The notes under the pieces: generated by a model
What the model was told of the DNA's origin: nothing
Database searches by the model: none
Seen by the model: only the letters and a program-made list of their open reading frames with translations
NCBI GenBank assembly: GCA_000432915.1
Contig: HF995211.1
Span: forward strand, 1 to 35,386
Length of the DNA stretch: 35,386 nucleotides
From: Firmicutes bacterium CAG:194
GTDB lineage: Bacteria > Bacillota > Clostridia > Lachnospirales > Lachnospiraceae
Reading direction: 5' to 3'
Program-made: the position numbers and the translations under genes
Shown: in pieces, positions 24,090 through 32,419 of the stretch
Numbering within the stretch: position 1 is the first letter of the stretch
Layout: each line of letters opens with the position of its first letter

Positions 24090-25544
24090 TTACTGTTCTA
24101 CGCTGTAGTTTGGTGCCTCTTTTGTAATATGAATATCATGTGGATGACTTTCTTTTAAGGCTGCTGCAGAAATTTTCACAAATCTGCCTCTCTCCTGCAG
24201 TTCAGGGATAGAAGGCGTACCACAATATCCCATACCGGAACGGATACCACCAACTAACTGGAATACGGTGTCTTCTACGCTTCCTTTATATGCAACACGG
24301 CCTTCCACACCTTCCGGTACCAGTTTCTTTGCATCTGACTGGAAATAACGGTCTTTGCTTCCGTTTTCCATTGCTGCAATAGAACCCATGCCACGATATA
24401 CTTTGTATTTTCTGCCCTGGAACAGTTCAAAAGTACCCGGCGCTTCATCACATCCCGCAAAAATACTACCCATCATACAGATGCTGCCGCCTGCTGCGAG
24501 AGCCTTTGTCATATCACCTGAATATTTGATACCACCATCCGCGATGATCGGAACACCATATTCTTTTGCTACAGAATATGCATCCATAATAGCTGTGATC
24601 TGCGGTACACCAATACCGGATACGATTCTTGTTGTACAGATGGAACCCGGTCCGATACCTACTTTTACTGCATCTGCTCCGGCTTCGATCAGTGCTTTCG
24701 TACCTTCTGCTGTTGCCACATTACCTGCAATAACCGGAAGATCCGGATAATTCTCTTTGATCATGCGCAGACATCTGAGTACGTTTTCTGAATGTCCGTG
24801 TGCACTGTCAAGAACAACTACATCAACCTTGGATTCAACAAGTGCTGCCACTCTGTCAAGTACATTTGCTGTAATACCGACACCGGCACCGCAGAGCAGT
24901 CTGCCCTGTTTATCCTTTGCTGCAAGCGGATATTTGATCGTCTTTTCAATATCCTTAATTGTAATAAGACCTTTCAGATTAAAATTGTCATCCACGATCG
25001 GAAGCTTTTCTTTTCTTGCCTTTGCCAGAATTGCCTTTGCTTCTTCCAATGTAATGCCTTCCTTTGCTGTAACCAGTCCCTCGGAAGTCATGGACTCTTT
25101 GATCTTTTTACTGAAATCTGTTTCAAATTTCAGATCACGGTTTGTAATGATACCGACAAGTTTACGGCCTTCCGTGATCGGAACACCGGAAATACGGAAT
25201 TTAGCCATTAGCTCATCTGCATCCTTTAATGTATGCTCAGGAGTCAGAGAAAATGGATCTGTAATGACACCGTTTTCAGAACGTTTTACCTTATCAACCT
25301 CTTCAGCCTGTGCCTCAATCGACATATTCTTATGGATGATTCCGATACCACCCTGTCTCGCCATTGCGATCGCCATGCGGTGCTCTGTAACCGTGTCCAT
25401 ACCTGCACTCATCATCGGAATGTTCAGTTTGATCGTCTTTGTCAGGTTCGTACTTAAATCCACCTGATTTGGAATCACCTGAGAATAACCCGGTACTAAA
25501 AGAACATCGTCAAATGTAATGCCGTCACCAATAATCTGTGCCAT
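24090..25544 (-). CDS. guaB: Inosine-5'-monophosphate dehydrogenase GuaB
   Basis: A 484-residue enzyme that oxidises IMP to XMP with NAD+, the committed step of guanine nucleotide synthesis. The TIM barrel carries the catalytic loop GPGSICTTRIVSG (Cys near residue 305) and the flap segment GMGSIAAMENGSKDRYFQ. Tandem CBS domains (about 95-205) are inserted after the early barrel strands, as usual. GGAGG lies about eight bases before the ATG. It is followed at close range by a c-di-GMP enzyme gene, which uses GTP made through this pathway. Confidence 0.97.
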   Translation of the reverse strand: MAQIIGDGITFDDVLLVPGYSQVIPNQVDLSTNLTKTIKLNIPMMSAGMDTVTEHRMAIAMARQGGIGIIHKNMSIEAQAEEVDKVKRSENGVITDPFSLTPEHTLKDADELMAKFRISGVPITEGRKLVGIITNRDLKFETDFSKKIKESMTSEGLVTAKEGITLEEAKAILAKARKEKLPIVDDNFNLKGLITIKDIEKTIKYPLAAKDKQGRLLCGAGVGITANVLDRVAALVESKVDVVVLDSAHGHSENVLRCLRMIKENYPDLPVIAGNVATAEGTKALIEAGADAVKVGIGPGSICTTRIVSGIGVPQITAIMDAYSVAKEYGVPIIADGGIKYSGDMTKALAAGGSICMMGSIFAGCDEAPGTFELFQGRKYKVYRGMGSIAAMENGSKDRYFQSDAKKLVPEGVEGRVAYKGSVEDTVFQLVGGIRSGMGYCGTPSIPELQERGRFVKISAAALKESHPHDIHITKEAPNYSVEQ

Positions 25545-25587
25545 TTTTCTTTTCCTCCATGATCTCGTGTTAGTTTTTTCTTATGGG

Positions 25588-25604
25588 CAAGTTTATCAAA
25601 CTTG
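25588..25604. repeat. 17-bp perfect palindrome upstream of guaB
   Basis: CAAGTTT-ATC-AAACTTG (arms of 7 bp, centre of 3) lies 44-60 bases before the guaB start codon. No T tract follows on the minus strand, so it is a poor terminator for the upstream gene. It may be an operator or a leader hairpin. No convincing promoter could be placed beside it. Confidence 0.35.
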
Positions 25605-25614
25605 AATCGCTTCG

Positions 25615-26124
25615 TCAATCCCGGAAAGTAACGCGGGGTGCAACCTTTCTGATCTGCTCAAAGAGTTCATCATTTACTTCAAGCAATACTCTTTGCAGCT
25701 GATTATTTACCTTAATGATCAGGGCATATGGGCTGCTGTCCTTTTCCCCTGTGGAATAATCTGCCGTTTTGATATCATTTCTCCCCTGATATGCAGCCAT
25801 TCTGCCAGATGATGCAGGGGCAAACAATTCTGTTGTTGTCAGATCATATTCTGCCACCGTCTTTCTTCTGGACTGATTCTGGATCCTGTCGATCGTCAGA
25901 TGCTTGTCCAGAAACAGATATTCATATTCGATTATTTTGTTGAAATTTACCAGATATGCCAGTCCCAGTAAGATTGCACCGGCTAAAAACAGTACAATGC
26001 TTCCGGTCAGTAAAAACGCTGCCAAAAGTGCAAGTACTCCTGCCACGATCAAAAGATTACGAAGAAGCACCGGCAAAATGCTGTGCTTTTTCCTGATCAG
26101 TAATTCTACATAAGTATCATTCAT
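25615..26124 (-). CDS. Membrane protein of unknown function (DUF6106-like)
   Basis: A 169-residue protein. A short polar N terminus is followed by two hydrophobic helices (about 19-38 and 42-60). The soluble domain has short beta-type segments (IIEYEYLFLDKHLTIDRI), the kind of sequence seen in bacterial PH-like domains, and ends in a hydrophobic and charged tail. It resembles Lachnospiraceae DUF6106; that name is from memory and not verified. The ATG at 26124 is chosen because AGGTG lies six bases upstream; a GTG three codons earlier is less likely. Divergent from the next gene. Confidence 0.75.
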   Translation of the reverse strand: MNDTYVELLIRKKHSILPVLLRNLLIVAGVLALLAAFLLTGSIVLFLAGAILLGLAYLVNFNKIIEYEYLFLDKHLTIDRIQNQSRRKTVAEYDLTTTELFAPASSGRMAAYQGRNDIKTADYSTGEKDSSPYALIIKVNNQLQRVLLEVNDELFEQIRKVAPRVTFRD

Positions 26125-26251
26125 TTTTATCACCTGCTGTTTTATTTTTGTTCTATTCTATATTAGTACAAAAAAGACTGAAAAGCTATAGGAAATTATA
26201 AAGAATCTCTGCCCCAGTCATGAAAAGAATGTGAAATATCATTCTGCTTCG

Positions 26252-26280
26252 TTGACACTTTACATGGCTGCCAGTATCAT
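26252..26280 (+). promoter_or_regulatory. Sigma-A promoter of the plus-strand membrane protein gene
   Basis: A perfect -35 TTGACA (26252-26257), a 17-base spacer and TATCAT (26275-26280). The ATG lies 61 bases after the -10 box, with GGAG ten bases upstream of it. Confidence 0.75.
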
Positions 26281-26341
26281 AAGAAAGATGAAAACGGTTA
26301 AATCGCAGCAGATACTGCCGCATAGAAGGAGACGATAACTT

Positions 26342-27031
26342 ATGATGAAAGATGAGATCCGTGCCCAAAAGGAACGGGTAAAACAGATGTCCCGCTGGGA
26401 GCGATTTAAATATTTCTGGTATTACCAGTGGAAATGGGTTGCGCTTGCTGTCGCGGTCATCGCTTTTCTCTGCTACCTTGGATTTACGATTTACAAAAAT
26501 TCCTTTGAGGAATATGTCTATGTCGCGCTCGTCAACTGCGATATCACCAAATCGCAGCAAAGTCAGGAGCTTATGGAAGGTTACGCCGCCAGCAGAAATG
26601 TGGATACATCTCAGACACCTGTCTCCATCAATACCAAGCTGTCTATTCCTGAAGAAGCAACCGGAGCACTCTCCGTTGCCAATTCGCAGACGCTGCAGGC
26701 TTATATTGAAACAGGAGATTATGATGTGCTGATCGGCAATACATGGATCATCGATGGTTTTGCTTCACAAGGCTACCTATGTGATCTGAAAGCACAGCTT
26801 CCGGCTGATCTGTACGAGAAGGTCAAAGACCGGCTTTATGAGTTTACCTATGACAACGGCGAAACATATGCCATCGGTTTTTATGCGGATGATCTGCCGG
26901 CGATCACATCCTTGTATACAGAAGATTCCCGTCCGATCATCGCACTGCCTGCTTCTTCCAAGTCACTGGATGTAGGAATTGATTTTATAAGATATCTGTA
27001 TGAGCTGGCGGATAATAAAACAGAAAGCTGA
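26342..27031 (+). CDS. Single-pass membrane protein of unknown function
   Basis: A 229-residue protein. A basic, aromatic N terminus (SRWERFKYFWYYQWKW) leads into one membrane helix (about 34-53), then an extracytoplasmic domain of about 170 residues. That domain contains YVALVNCDITKSQQ and DYDVLIGNTWIIDGFASQGYLCDLKAQL, loosely like the fold of periplasmic solute-binding proteins. This resemblance is weak and I do not assign a function. It has its own strong promoter and a strong terminator 8 bases after its stop, so it is monocistronic. Confidence 0.78.
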   Translation: MMKDEIRAQKERVKQMSRWERFKYFWYYQWKWVALAVAVIAFLCYLGFTIYKNSFEEYVYVALVNCDITKSQQSQELMEGYAASRNVDTSQTPVSINTKLSIPEEATGALSVANSQTLQAYIETGDYDVLIGNTWIIDGFASQGYLCDLKAQLPADLYEKVKDRLYEFTYDNGETYAIGFYADDLPAITSLYTEDSRPIIALPASSKSLDVGIDFIRYLYELADNKTES

Positions 27032-27038
27032 GAAGCAT

Positions 27039-27101
27039 AAACTCCCGGGCTGAGGTTCAAAGGCACTATCGATTGCTTAAGATATCTCAGCCCGGGAGTT
27101 T
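27039..27101. terminator. Bidirectional terminator with a 31-base loop
   Basis: A perfect 16-bp GC-rich stem (27039-27054 with 27086-27101) encloses an unusually long 31-base loop. On the plus strand the stem runs into TTTTC; on the minus strand its own last bases read GAGTTT. It sits between two convergent genes, the plus-strand membrane protein and gatB, and can serve both. Confidence 0.8.
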
Positions 27102-27118
27102 TCATATGCACTTCTTTT

Positions 27119-28549
27119 TTACAGCAGTTCCTTCAGGATCTTGTTTACCATGCCCGGATCGGCTTTGCCGTGCATTGCTTTCATCGTCTGTCCAACCAGG
27201 AAGCCGATCGCCTTTTCTTTTCCGTTGTGGTAATCTTCCACTGACTGCGGGTTAGCTGCGATCACATCATCAATCGTCTTACGGAGTGTGCCTTCATCGT
27301 TGACGGTTTTCAGTCCGTTTTCTTCCACATATTTTTCCGGATCGATATCTCCCGCAAACATCTTCTCAAAAACAGTCTTTGCCACGCTGGAATTGATGGC
27401 TTTGTCATCTACAAGCTTGATCAGGGAAGCCAGATGCTCCGGTGAGAAACGGATGTCTTCAGGATCCATGCTGTTCTCCTTCAGAAGCTGCATTGTCTGT
27501 ACCATCAGCCAGTTGCTGACCTTCTTCGGCTGGTTGCAGATCGCGGTCGTTTCCTCAAACAGATCCGCCATTTTCTTAGTGCCTGTCAGGATTTCGATAT
27601 CATAGTCCGGCAGATCAAATTCTTCTTTGTAGCGCTGCATCTTCTCCGGTCTGAATTCCGGTTCTTCTGCTTTGATCTGTGCAAGCCATTCATCCGAAAC
27701 AACGATCGGTGTCAGGTCCGGATCTGGGAAGTAACGGTAATCCTGTGCATCTTCTTTGCTTCGCATTGCATAAGATTCACCCTTTGTATCATCCCAGCGT
27801 CTTGTTTCCTGTACGACCGCCTTGCCTGCTTCGATCAGATCGATCTGTCTTGCCTGTTCACCTTCAATGGCATGTGCGATCGCCTTAAAGGAGTTCAGGT
27901 TCTTCATTTCTGTACGAGTTCCGAATTCTTTCTGCCCGACTTCCCGTACGGAAAGGTTGACATCTGCACGCATACTGCCTTCCTGAAGTTTACAGTCGGA
28001 AGCACCGAGGTACTGGATCAGCATACGAAGCTTCTCCAGATAAGCAATGACTTCCTCTGCGCTGCGCATATCAGGCTCTGATACAATCTCGATCAACGGA
28101 ACGCCGGAACGGTTATAGTCTACCAGTGTGCAGTCTTCCCATTCATCGTGGATCAGCTTTCCTGCATCTTCTTCCATATGGATCTCATGAATCCCTACCT
28201 TCTTGCTGCCGGCTTCTGTTTCAATCTCCACATAACCATTGCGACAGATCGGCAGATACAACTGGGAGATCTGGTAGTTTTGCGGGTTATCCGGGTAAAA
28301 ATAATTTTTCCGGTCAAACTTGGCATATCTTGTAATATCGCAGTTCATTGCCATACCGACTGCGACCGCATATTTTAATACCTGCTTATTTAAAACAGGC
28401 AAAGAACCGGGCATTCCGCTGCAGACAGGACACACATGGGTATTCGGTGCGCCGCCGAAAGCGGTGGAACAGCCACAGAAAATTTTTGTTTTGGTCGCCA
28501 GCTCTACATGAACCTCCAGACCGATGACGGTTTCATATTGCTTTGCCAT
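27119..28549 (-). CDS. gatB: Asp-tRNA(Asn)/Glu-tRNA(Gln) amidotransferase subunit B
   Basis: A 476-residue GatB, the kinase and tRNA-binding subunit of GatCAB. The N-terminal motif GLEVHVELATKTKIFC and the Cys-rich zinc region (CGCSTAF, HVCPVCSGMPGS) are present, as is DYNRSGVPLIEI. The C-terminal YqeY-like tail, which binds the tRNA elbow, is complete (VGQTMKAMHGKADPGMVNKIL). The ATG follows the gatA stop with no gap (TAAATG). GGGAGGA lies upstream inside gatA. Confidence 0.97.
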   Translation of the reverse strand: MAKQYETVIGLEVHVELATKTKIFCGCSTAFGGAPNTHVCPVCSGMPGSLPVLNKQVLKYAVAVGMAMNCDITRYAKFDRKNYFYPDNPQNYQISQLYLPICRNGYVEIETEAGSKKVGIHEIHMEEDAGKLIHDEWEDCTLVDYNRSGVPLIEIVSEPDMRSAEEVIAYLEKLRMLIQYLGASDCKLQEGSMRADVNLSVREVGQKEFGTRTEMKNLNSFKAIAHAIEGEQARQIDLIEAGKAVVQETRRWDDTKGESYAMRSKEDAQDYRYFPDPDLTPIVVSDEWLAQIKAEEPEFRPEKMQRYKEEFDLPDYDIEILTGTKKMADLFEETTAICNQPKKVSNWLMVQTMQLLKENSMDPEDIRFSPEHLASLIKLVDDKAINSSVAKTVFEKMFAGDIDPEKYVEENGLKTVNDEGTLRKTIDDVIAANPQSVEDYHNGKEKAIGFLVGQTMKAMHGKADPGMVNKILKELL

Positions 28550-30010
28550 TTATGCGTCCTCCCTTCCGAATTTGCCTCTTGCCTGCTCATAAGTATAAGC
28601 AGCCCGGATCAACTTCTTCTCTGCGAAGCAGTCTCCGATCAGTTGCAGACCGATCGGCAGTCCCTGTGCATCTGTTCCGCACGGAACGCTGATACCGGGC
28701 AGTCCTGCAAGATTGACTGAAATCGTATAAATATCACCAAGATACATCTTGATCGGATCGGAAAGACTCTGTCCGAGCTTTGGTGCTGTTGTCGGTGCAA
28801 CAGGACCCAGGATCATATCATATTTTGCAAAGGCTTCATCAAACGCTTTTTTGATCAGCGCTTTTACCTTTAATGCTTTCAGATAGTATGCGTCATAATA
28901 ACCGGAGCTGAGAACGAAGGAACCGAGCATGATCCTTCTCTTGACTTCCGGTCCGAAGCCCTCTGAACGTGTCTGCTTGTACATAGCGTGCAGTTCCTCT
29001 GCGGATTCAGCACGATATCCGTATTTCACGCCGTCGAAACGTTCCAGATTGGAGCTTGCCTCCGCATCTGCGATCGTATAATAGGTTGGAATCGCATATT
29101 TCACAAGTGCCAGATCAAACTCCTCAATAACCGCACCCTTTTCTTTTAAAAGGTTAGCTGCTGCTAATACTTTTTCTTTTACTTCCGGATCCAGACCTTC
29201 TCCGAAATAATCTTTCGGAATACCGATCTTCATGCCTTTCACATCGTTTACCAGTGCTTTTGTAAAATCTGTATCTTCCCGCTTCTGGCTGGTGGAATCT
29301 TTTTCATCATAGCTTGCGATTGCTTCCAAAATAGTCGCACAATCTGTTACATCCTTTGCCAGCGGGCCGATCTGATCCAGAGAAGAACCATAGGCGATCA
29401 GTCCGTAACGGGATACGGTTCCGTAAGTTGGTTTCATACCGACAACGCCGCAATAAGACGCCGGCTGACGGATGGAGCCGCCTGTATCGGAGCCAAGTGC
29501 AAAGAAACATTCATCCGCTGCTACCGCTGCTGCGGAGCCACCGGAAGATCCGCCCGGTACATGCTCTGTATTCCATGGATTCTTCGTTGCTCCATAGGCA
29601 GAAGTTTCTGTTGTGGAACCCATGGCAAACTCATCCATGTTCGTTTTACCGATCACAACAGCACCTGCTTTCTGCAGGTTCAGAACTGCCTCGGAAGAAT
29701 AAGTCGGAATAAAGTTGCCAAGGATTTTGGAAGAACAGGTTGTCAGCATACCTTCTGTGCACATATTGTCCTTGATTGCAACCGGAACACCGGCAAGCGG
29801 CCCTGTCAGTTCACCCTTTTCGATCTTCTCCTGTACTTCTTTTGCCTGTAAAAGTGCGCCCTCTTTATCTAATGTCACATAGCAGTGCAGGTCATCTTCC
29901 TTTTCTGCAATCTGCGCAAAAACAGCTTCTACCGCATCCACTGCCGTGAGCTCGCCCGCCTTGATCTTCGTGGAAAGCTCCACAGCCGTTAATTTTAAAA
30001 TATCCTTCAT
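28550..30010 (-). CDS. gatA: Asp-tRNA(Asn)/Glu-tRNA(Gln) amidotransferase subunit A
   Basis: A 486-residue amidase-signature enzyme that releases ammonia from glutamine for the transamidation. The Ser-cisSer-Lys triad region is intact: the lysine in VAIKDNM (about residue 77) and the serines in EHVPGGSSGGSAAAVAA (about 150-165). FALGSDTGGSIRQPASYCG follows, as expected. AAGGAGG lies seven bases before the ATG. The gene lies between gatC and gatB in the order gatC-gatA-gatB. Confidence 0.97.
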   Translation of the reverse strand: MKDILKLTAVELSTKIKAGELTAVDAVEAVFAQIAEKEDDLHCYVTLDKEGALLQAKEVQEKIEKGELTGPLAGVPVAIKDNMCTEGMLTTCSSKILGNFIPTYSSEAVLNLQKAGAVVIGKTNMDEFAMGSTTETSAYGATKNPWNTEHVPGGSSGGSAAAVAADECFFALGSDTGGSIRQPASYCGVVGMKPTYGTVSRYGLIAYGSSLDQIGPLAKDVTDCATILEAIASYDEKDSTSQKREDTDFTKALVNDVKGMKIGIPKDYFGEGLDPEVKEKVLAAANLLKEKGAVIEEFDLALVKYAIPTYYTIADAEASSNLERFDGVKYGYRAESAEELHAMYKQTRSEGFGPEVKRRIMLGSFVLSSGYYDAYYLKALKVKALIKKAFDEAFAKYDMILGPVAPTTAPKLGQSLSDPIKMYLGDIYTISVNLAGLPGISVPCGTDAQGLPIGLQLIGDCFAEKKLIRAAYTYEQARGKFGREDA

Positions 30011-30022
30011 TTCGGAGCCTCC

Positions 30023-30313
30023 TTAAAATGTTCTCGGTACCAGATACATACCGTCTTTTTCCTGTGGTGCATTTTTCAGCATATTCTCGCTGTCGTCTCC
30101 GTTCGTGACCACGTCCTCACGGAATACATTACAAGTATCAAAAATATGACTCATCGGCTCTACGCCTTCTGTATCCAGCTCACCAAGCTGATCAATATAA
30201 TCAAGCATATCTGCCATATCCTTTTTTGCCTGCTCCTTTTCCTCATCGGATAGTGCAAGTTTTGCCAGAATGCCTACATATTCGATTGTTTCGTCACTGA
30301 TCACGTTTGCCAT
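30023..30313 (-). CDS. gatC: Asp-tRNA(Asn)/Glu-tRNA(Gln) amidotransferase subunit C
   Basis: A 96-residue GatC, the small clamp that stabilises GatA-GatB. The pattern VEYVGILAKLALSDEE-type start (IEYVGILAKLALSDEEKEQ), a middle DMLDYIDQLGELDTEGVEPMSH and a C-terminal FREDVV all fit the family. GGAGG lies seven bases before the ATG. It follows aspS after 16 bases. Confidence 0.95.
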   Translation of the reverse strand: MANVISDETIEYVGILAKLALSDEEKEQAKKDMADMLDYIDQLGELDTEGVEPMSHIFDTCNVFREDVVTNGDDSENMLKNAPQEKDGMYLVPRTF

Positions 30314-30329
30314 CAGATTACCTCCACTC

Positions 30330-32078
30330 TTAATCTCTTACCTTGATGTGTACTTCTCTAAGCTGCTGTTCTGTGACATCATTCGGTGCACCACACATCA
30401 GATCCTGTGCAGATCCGCTCATTGGGAATGCAATAACTTCACGGATATTTTCTTCGTTGCAAAGCAGCATGATCATACGGTCTACACCCGGTGCCATACC
30501 TGCGTGCGGCGGTGCTCCGAACTGGAATGCGTTGTATAATGCGCCAAATTTGTTTTTCAGTGTTTCTTCATCATAGCCTGCAATTTCAAATGCTTTGACC
30601 ATGATCTCCATATCGTGGTTGCGGACAGCGCCGGAAGAAAGCTCCACACCGTTACATACAATATCGTACTGATATGCCAGAATCGTAAGCGGATCCTGTG
30701 TTTTTAATGCTTCCAGTCCACCCTGTGGCATAGAGAACGGGTTGTGTGTAAAGCCGATCTGCTTTGTTTCCTCATCCAGCTCAAACATCGGGAAATCGTT
30801 GATATAGCAGAAACGGTATGCGTTCTTCTCGATCAGATCAAGTTTTTCACCAAGCTCGGTTCTGATCTGTCCTGCATAAAGGTTAGCGCGTGCTTCCTTA
30901 TCAGCGATAAAGAAAATGGTATCTCCGGCGGAAAGTCCTGCCAGTTCTTTCATTTCAACTTTCATATCATCCGGAATAAATTTATCGATCGGTCCCTTGT
31001 AGCTCATATCTTCCATTACCTCAAGATAACCAAGTCCACCCATTCCGATAGACTGTGCAAACTTCAGAAGCTTTTCATGGAAGCCCTTGGACATCTGCCG
31101 GTTTACTTTGATGGCTCTGACGGTTCTTCCCTTAAATGGCTTGAAGGTACATCTCTGGAAGAACTCTGTCACATCGATGATACGAAGCGGGTTACGAAGA
31201 TCCGGTTTGTCGGTACCAAACTCCAGCATAGCCTGTTTGTAGCTGATGATCGGATATGGCGCCTGTGTAACGGAATAGCCTTCCGGTGCAAATTTCTCAA
31301 AGGTAGCGGAGAGCACTTCTTCTCCGACTGCAAATACATCTTCCTGTGTTGCAAAGCTCATTTCAAAATCGAGCTGGTAAAATTCGCCCGGTGAACGGTC
31401 AGCTCTTGCATCCTCGTCTCTGAAACAAGGGGCGATCTGGAAATATTTATCAAAGCCGGATACCATCAGAAGCTGTTTATACTGCTGTGGTGCCTGTGGC
31501 AGTGCATAAAATTTACCTTTGTATTTTCTGCTCGGTACAATATAGTCACGTGCGCCTTCCGGTGAGGAAGCACACAGGATCGGGGTCTGGATTTCTAAAA
31601 ATCCCATTTCTGTCATTTTCTGACGCAGGAAGCTGATCACCTGGCTACGGAAAACGATGTTGTCTTTTACCTTCTGGTTTCTCAGATCCAGATAACGGTA
31701 TTTTAAACGAAGATCTTCACGGATTTCCTTGGATGTCATCACTTCAAACGGAAGCAGTTTATATACCTTGCCAAGGATCTGGATCGTCTTTGCTTCCAGC
31801 TCGATCGTTCCTGTCGCGATCTTCGGGTTATAAGTTTCTTCATCACGCTTTTCAATCAAACCGGTAATGGATACGCAGTCCTCTTTTACAATGCCGGTAA
31901 GCAGGGAGGTATCACGCAGGACAACCTGCAGGACACCATACATATCCCTGAGATCGATAAAGGATACACCGCCGTGATCTCTGATGTTTTCTACCCATCC
32001 GCTGACCTTCAGGGTCTGACCAATTTGCTCTTCCGTGATGTCTTTTAAATAGACATCTCTGTACATGTTTGCTTTCAT
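30330..32078 (-). CDS. aspS: Aspartyl-tRNA synthetase (probably non-discriminating)
   Basis: A 582-residue bacterial-type class II synthetase: anticodon-binding OB fold (1-105), catalytic core with motif 2 (FRDEDARADRSPGEFYQLD) and motif 3 (GMAPGVDRM), and the GAD insertion. The ATG at 32078 is chosen because GGAGGA lies five bases upstream; the longer frame runs into the leader. In the anticodon domain it has His35 (RDHGG) and Glu81 (RDEETYN). From memory, strictly Asp-specific bacterial enzymes have Leu and Lys there, and His is linked to charging both tRNA(Asp) and tRNA(Asn). Co-transcription with gatCAB fits that dual role. Confidence 0.95.
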   Translation of the reverse strand: MKANMYRDVYLKDITEEQIGQTLKVSGWVENIRDHGGVSFIDLRDMYGVLQVVLRDTSLLTGIVKEDCVSITGLIEKRDEETYNPKIATGTIELEAKTIQILGKVYKLLPFEVMTSKEIREDLRLKYRYLDLRNQKVKDNIVFRSQVISFLRQKMTEMGFLEIQTPILCASSPEGARDYIVPSRKYKGKFYALPQAPQQYKQLLMVSGFDKYFQIAPCFRDEDARADRSPGEFYQLDFEMSFATQEDVFAVGEEVLSATFEKFAPEGYSVTQAPYPIISYKQAMLEFGTDKPDLRNPLRIIDVTEFFQRCTFKPFKGRTVRAIKVNRQMSKGFHEKLLKFAQSIGMGGLGYLEVMEDMSYKGPIDKFIPDDMKVEMKELAGLSAGDTIFFIADKEARANLYAGQIRTELGEKLDLIEKNAYRFCYINDFPMFELDEETKQIGFTHNPFSMPQGGLEALKTQDPLTILAYQYDIVCNGVELSSGAVRNHDMEIMVKAFEIAGYDEETLKNKFGALYNAFQFGAPPHAGMAPGVDRMIMLLCNEENIREVIAFPMSGSAQDLMCGAPNDVTEQQLREVHIKVRD

Positions 32079-32133
32079 GTTGCTCCTCCTGTCTTTCCTT
32101 CTGTAGTGTCCCGGCTTTGATGTATCACACAAC

Positions 32134-32167
32134 TAAAAAGTCCCGGGACAAATCATTGTCCCGGGAC
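32134..32167 (-). terminator. T-box terminator hairpin before aspS
   Basis: A 12-bp stem built on GTCCCGGGAC (32140-32151 with 32156-32167) with a 4-base loop is followed on the minus strand by CTTTTTAG. It lies 13 bases after the T-box sequence and 56 bases before aspS. It is the default OFF structure of the leader. Confidence 0.9.
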
Positions 32168-32412
32168 GGATATTCTAAATCCGCGGTACCACCCGCATTG
32201 AGAAGACTTCAGCCGAATACCTTTTCCTAGATCTTCTCCACTCTTCCACTTAACGCGTGTCACGTATTACCCTAGCTCTATATCTTATCATAGAGGTTCG
32301 AATAATCTGCTCCGGAGTGTTCCCTTTATCAGTTCCCGCGCGGATGCTTTCAGTCGGTGGCATCACTTTCCTGTCGTTTTTCCTGACAAGAGTCTCCTTC
32401 TCTGCATTTCTT
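32134..32412 (-). ncRNA. T-box riboswitch controlling aspS-gatCAB, specifier AAC (Asn)
   Basis: The minus strand has the conserved T-box GGGTGGTACCGCGG (32194-32181) followed by a terminator. Stem III pairs GAGAAGA with TCTTCTC. Stem I can be drawn: lower helix GGAG (32397-32394) with CTCC (32317-32314), and upper helix CTTGTCAG (32390-32383) with CTGATAAAG (32332-32324). The internal loop between them on the 3' side reads GGAACA. The usual specifier position, followed by a purine and the lower helix, gives AAC (32321-32319), an Asn codon. GAA (Glu) overlaps it by two bases. No GAC (Asp) codon is present there. Uncharged tRNA should promote antitermination. Confidence 0.9.
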
Positions 32413-32419
32413 GGTTCAG

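Noticed and set aside
24757..25467. A 236-codon plus-strand open frame over guaB
   Set aside because: Antisense shadow of guaB with Ser/Ile/Phe-rich low-quality translation.
32079..32132. N-terminal extension of aspS upstream of 32078
   Set aside because: It runs into the region next to the T-box terminator, and a GGAGGA site directly precedes the ATG at 32078, which starts the conserved OB fold.
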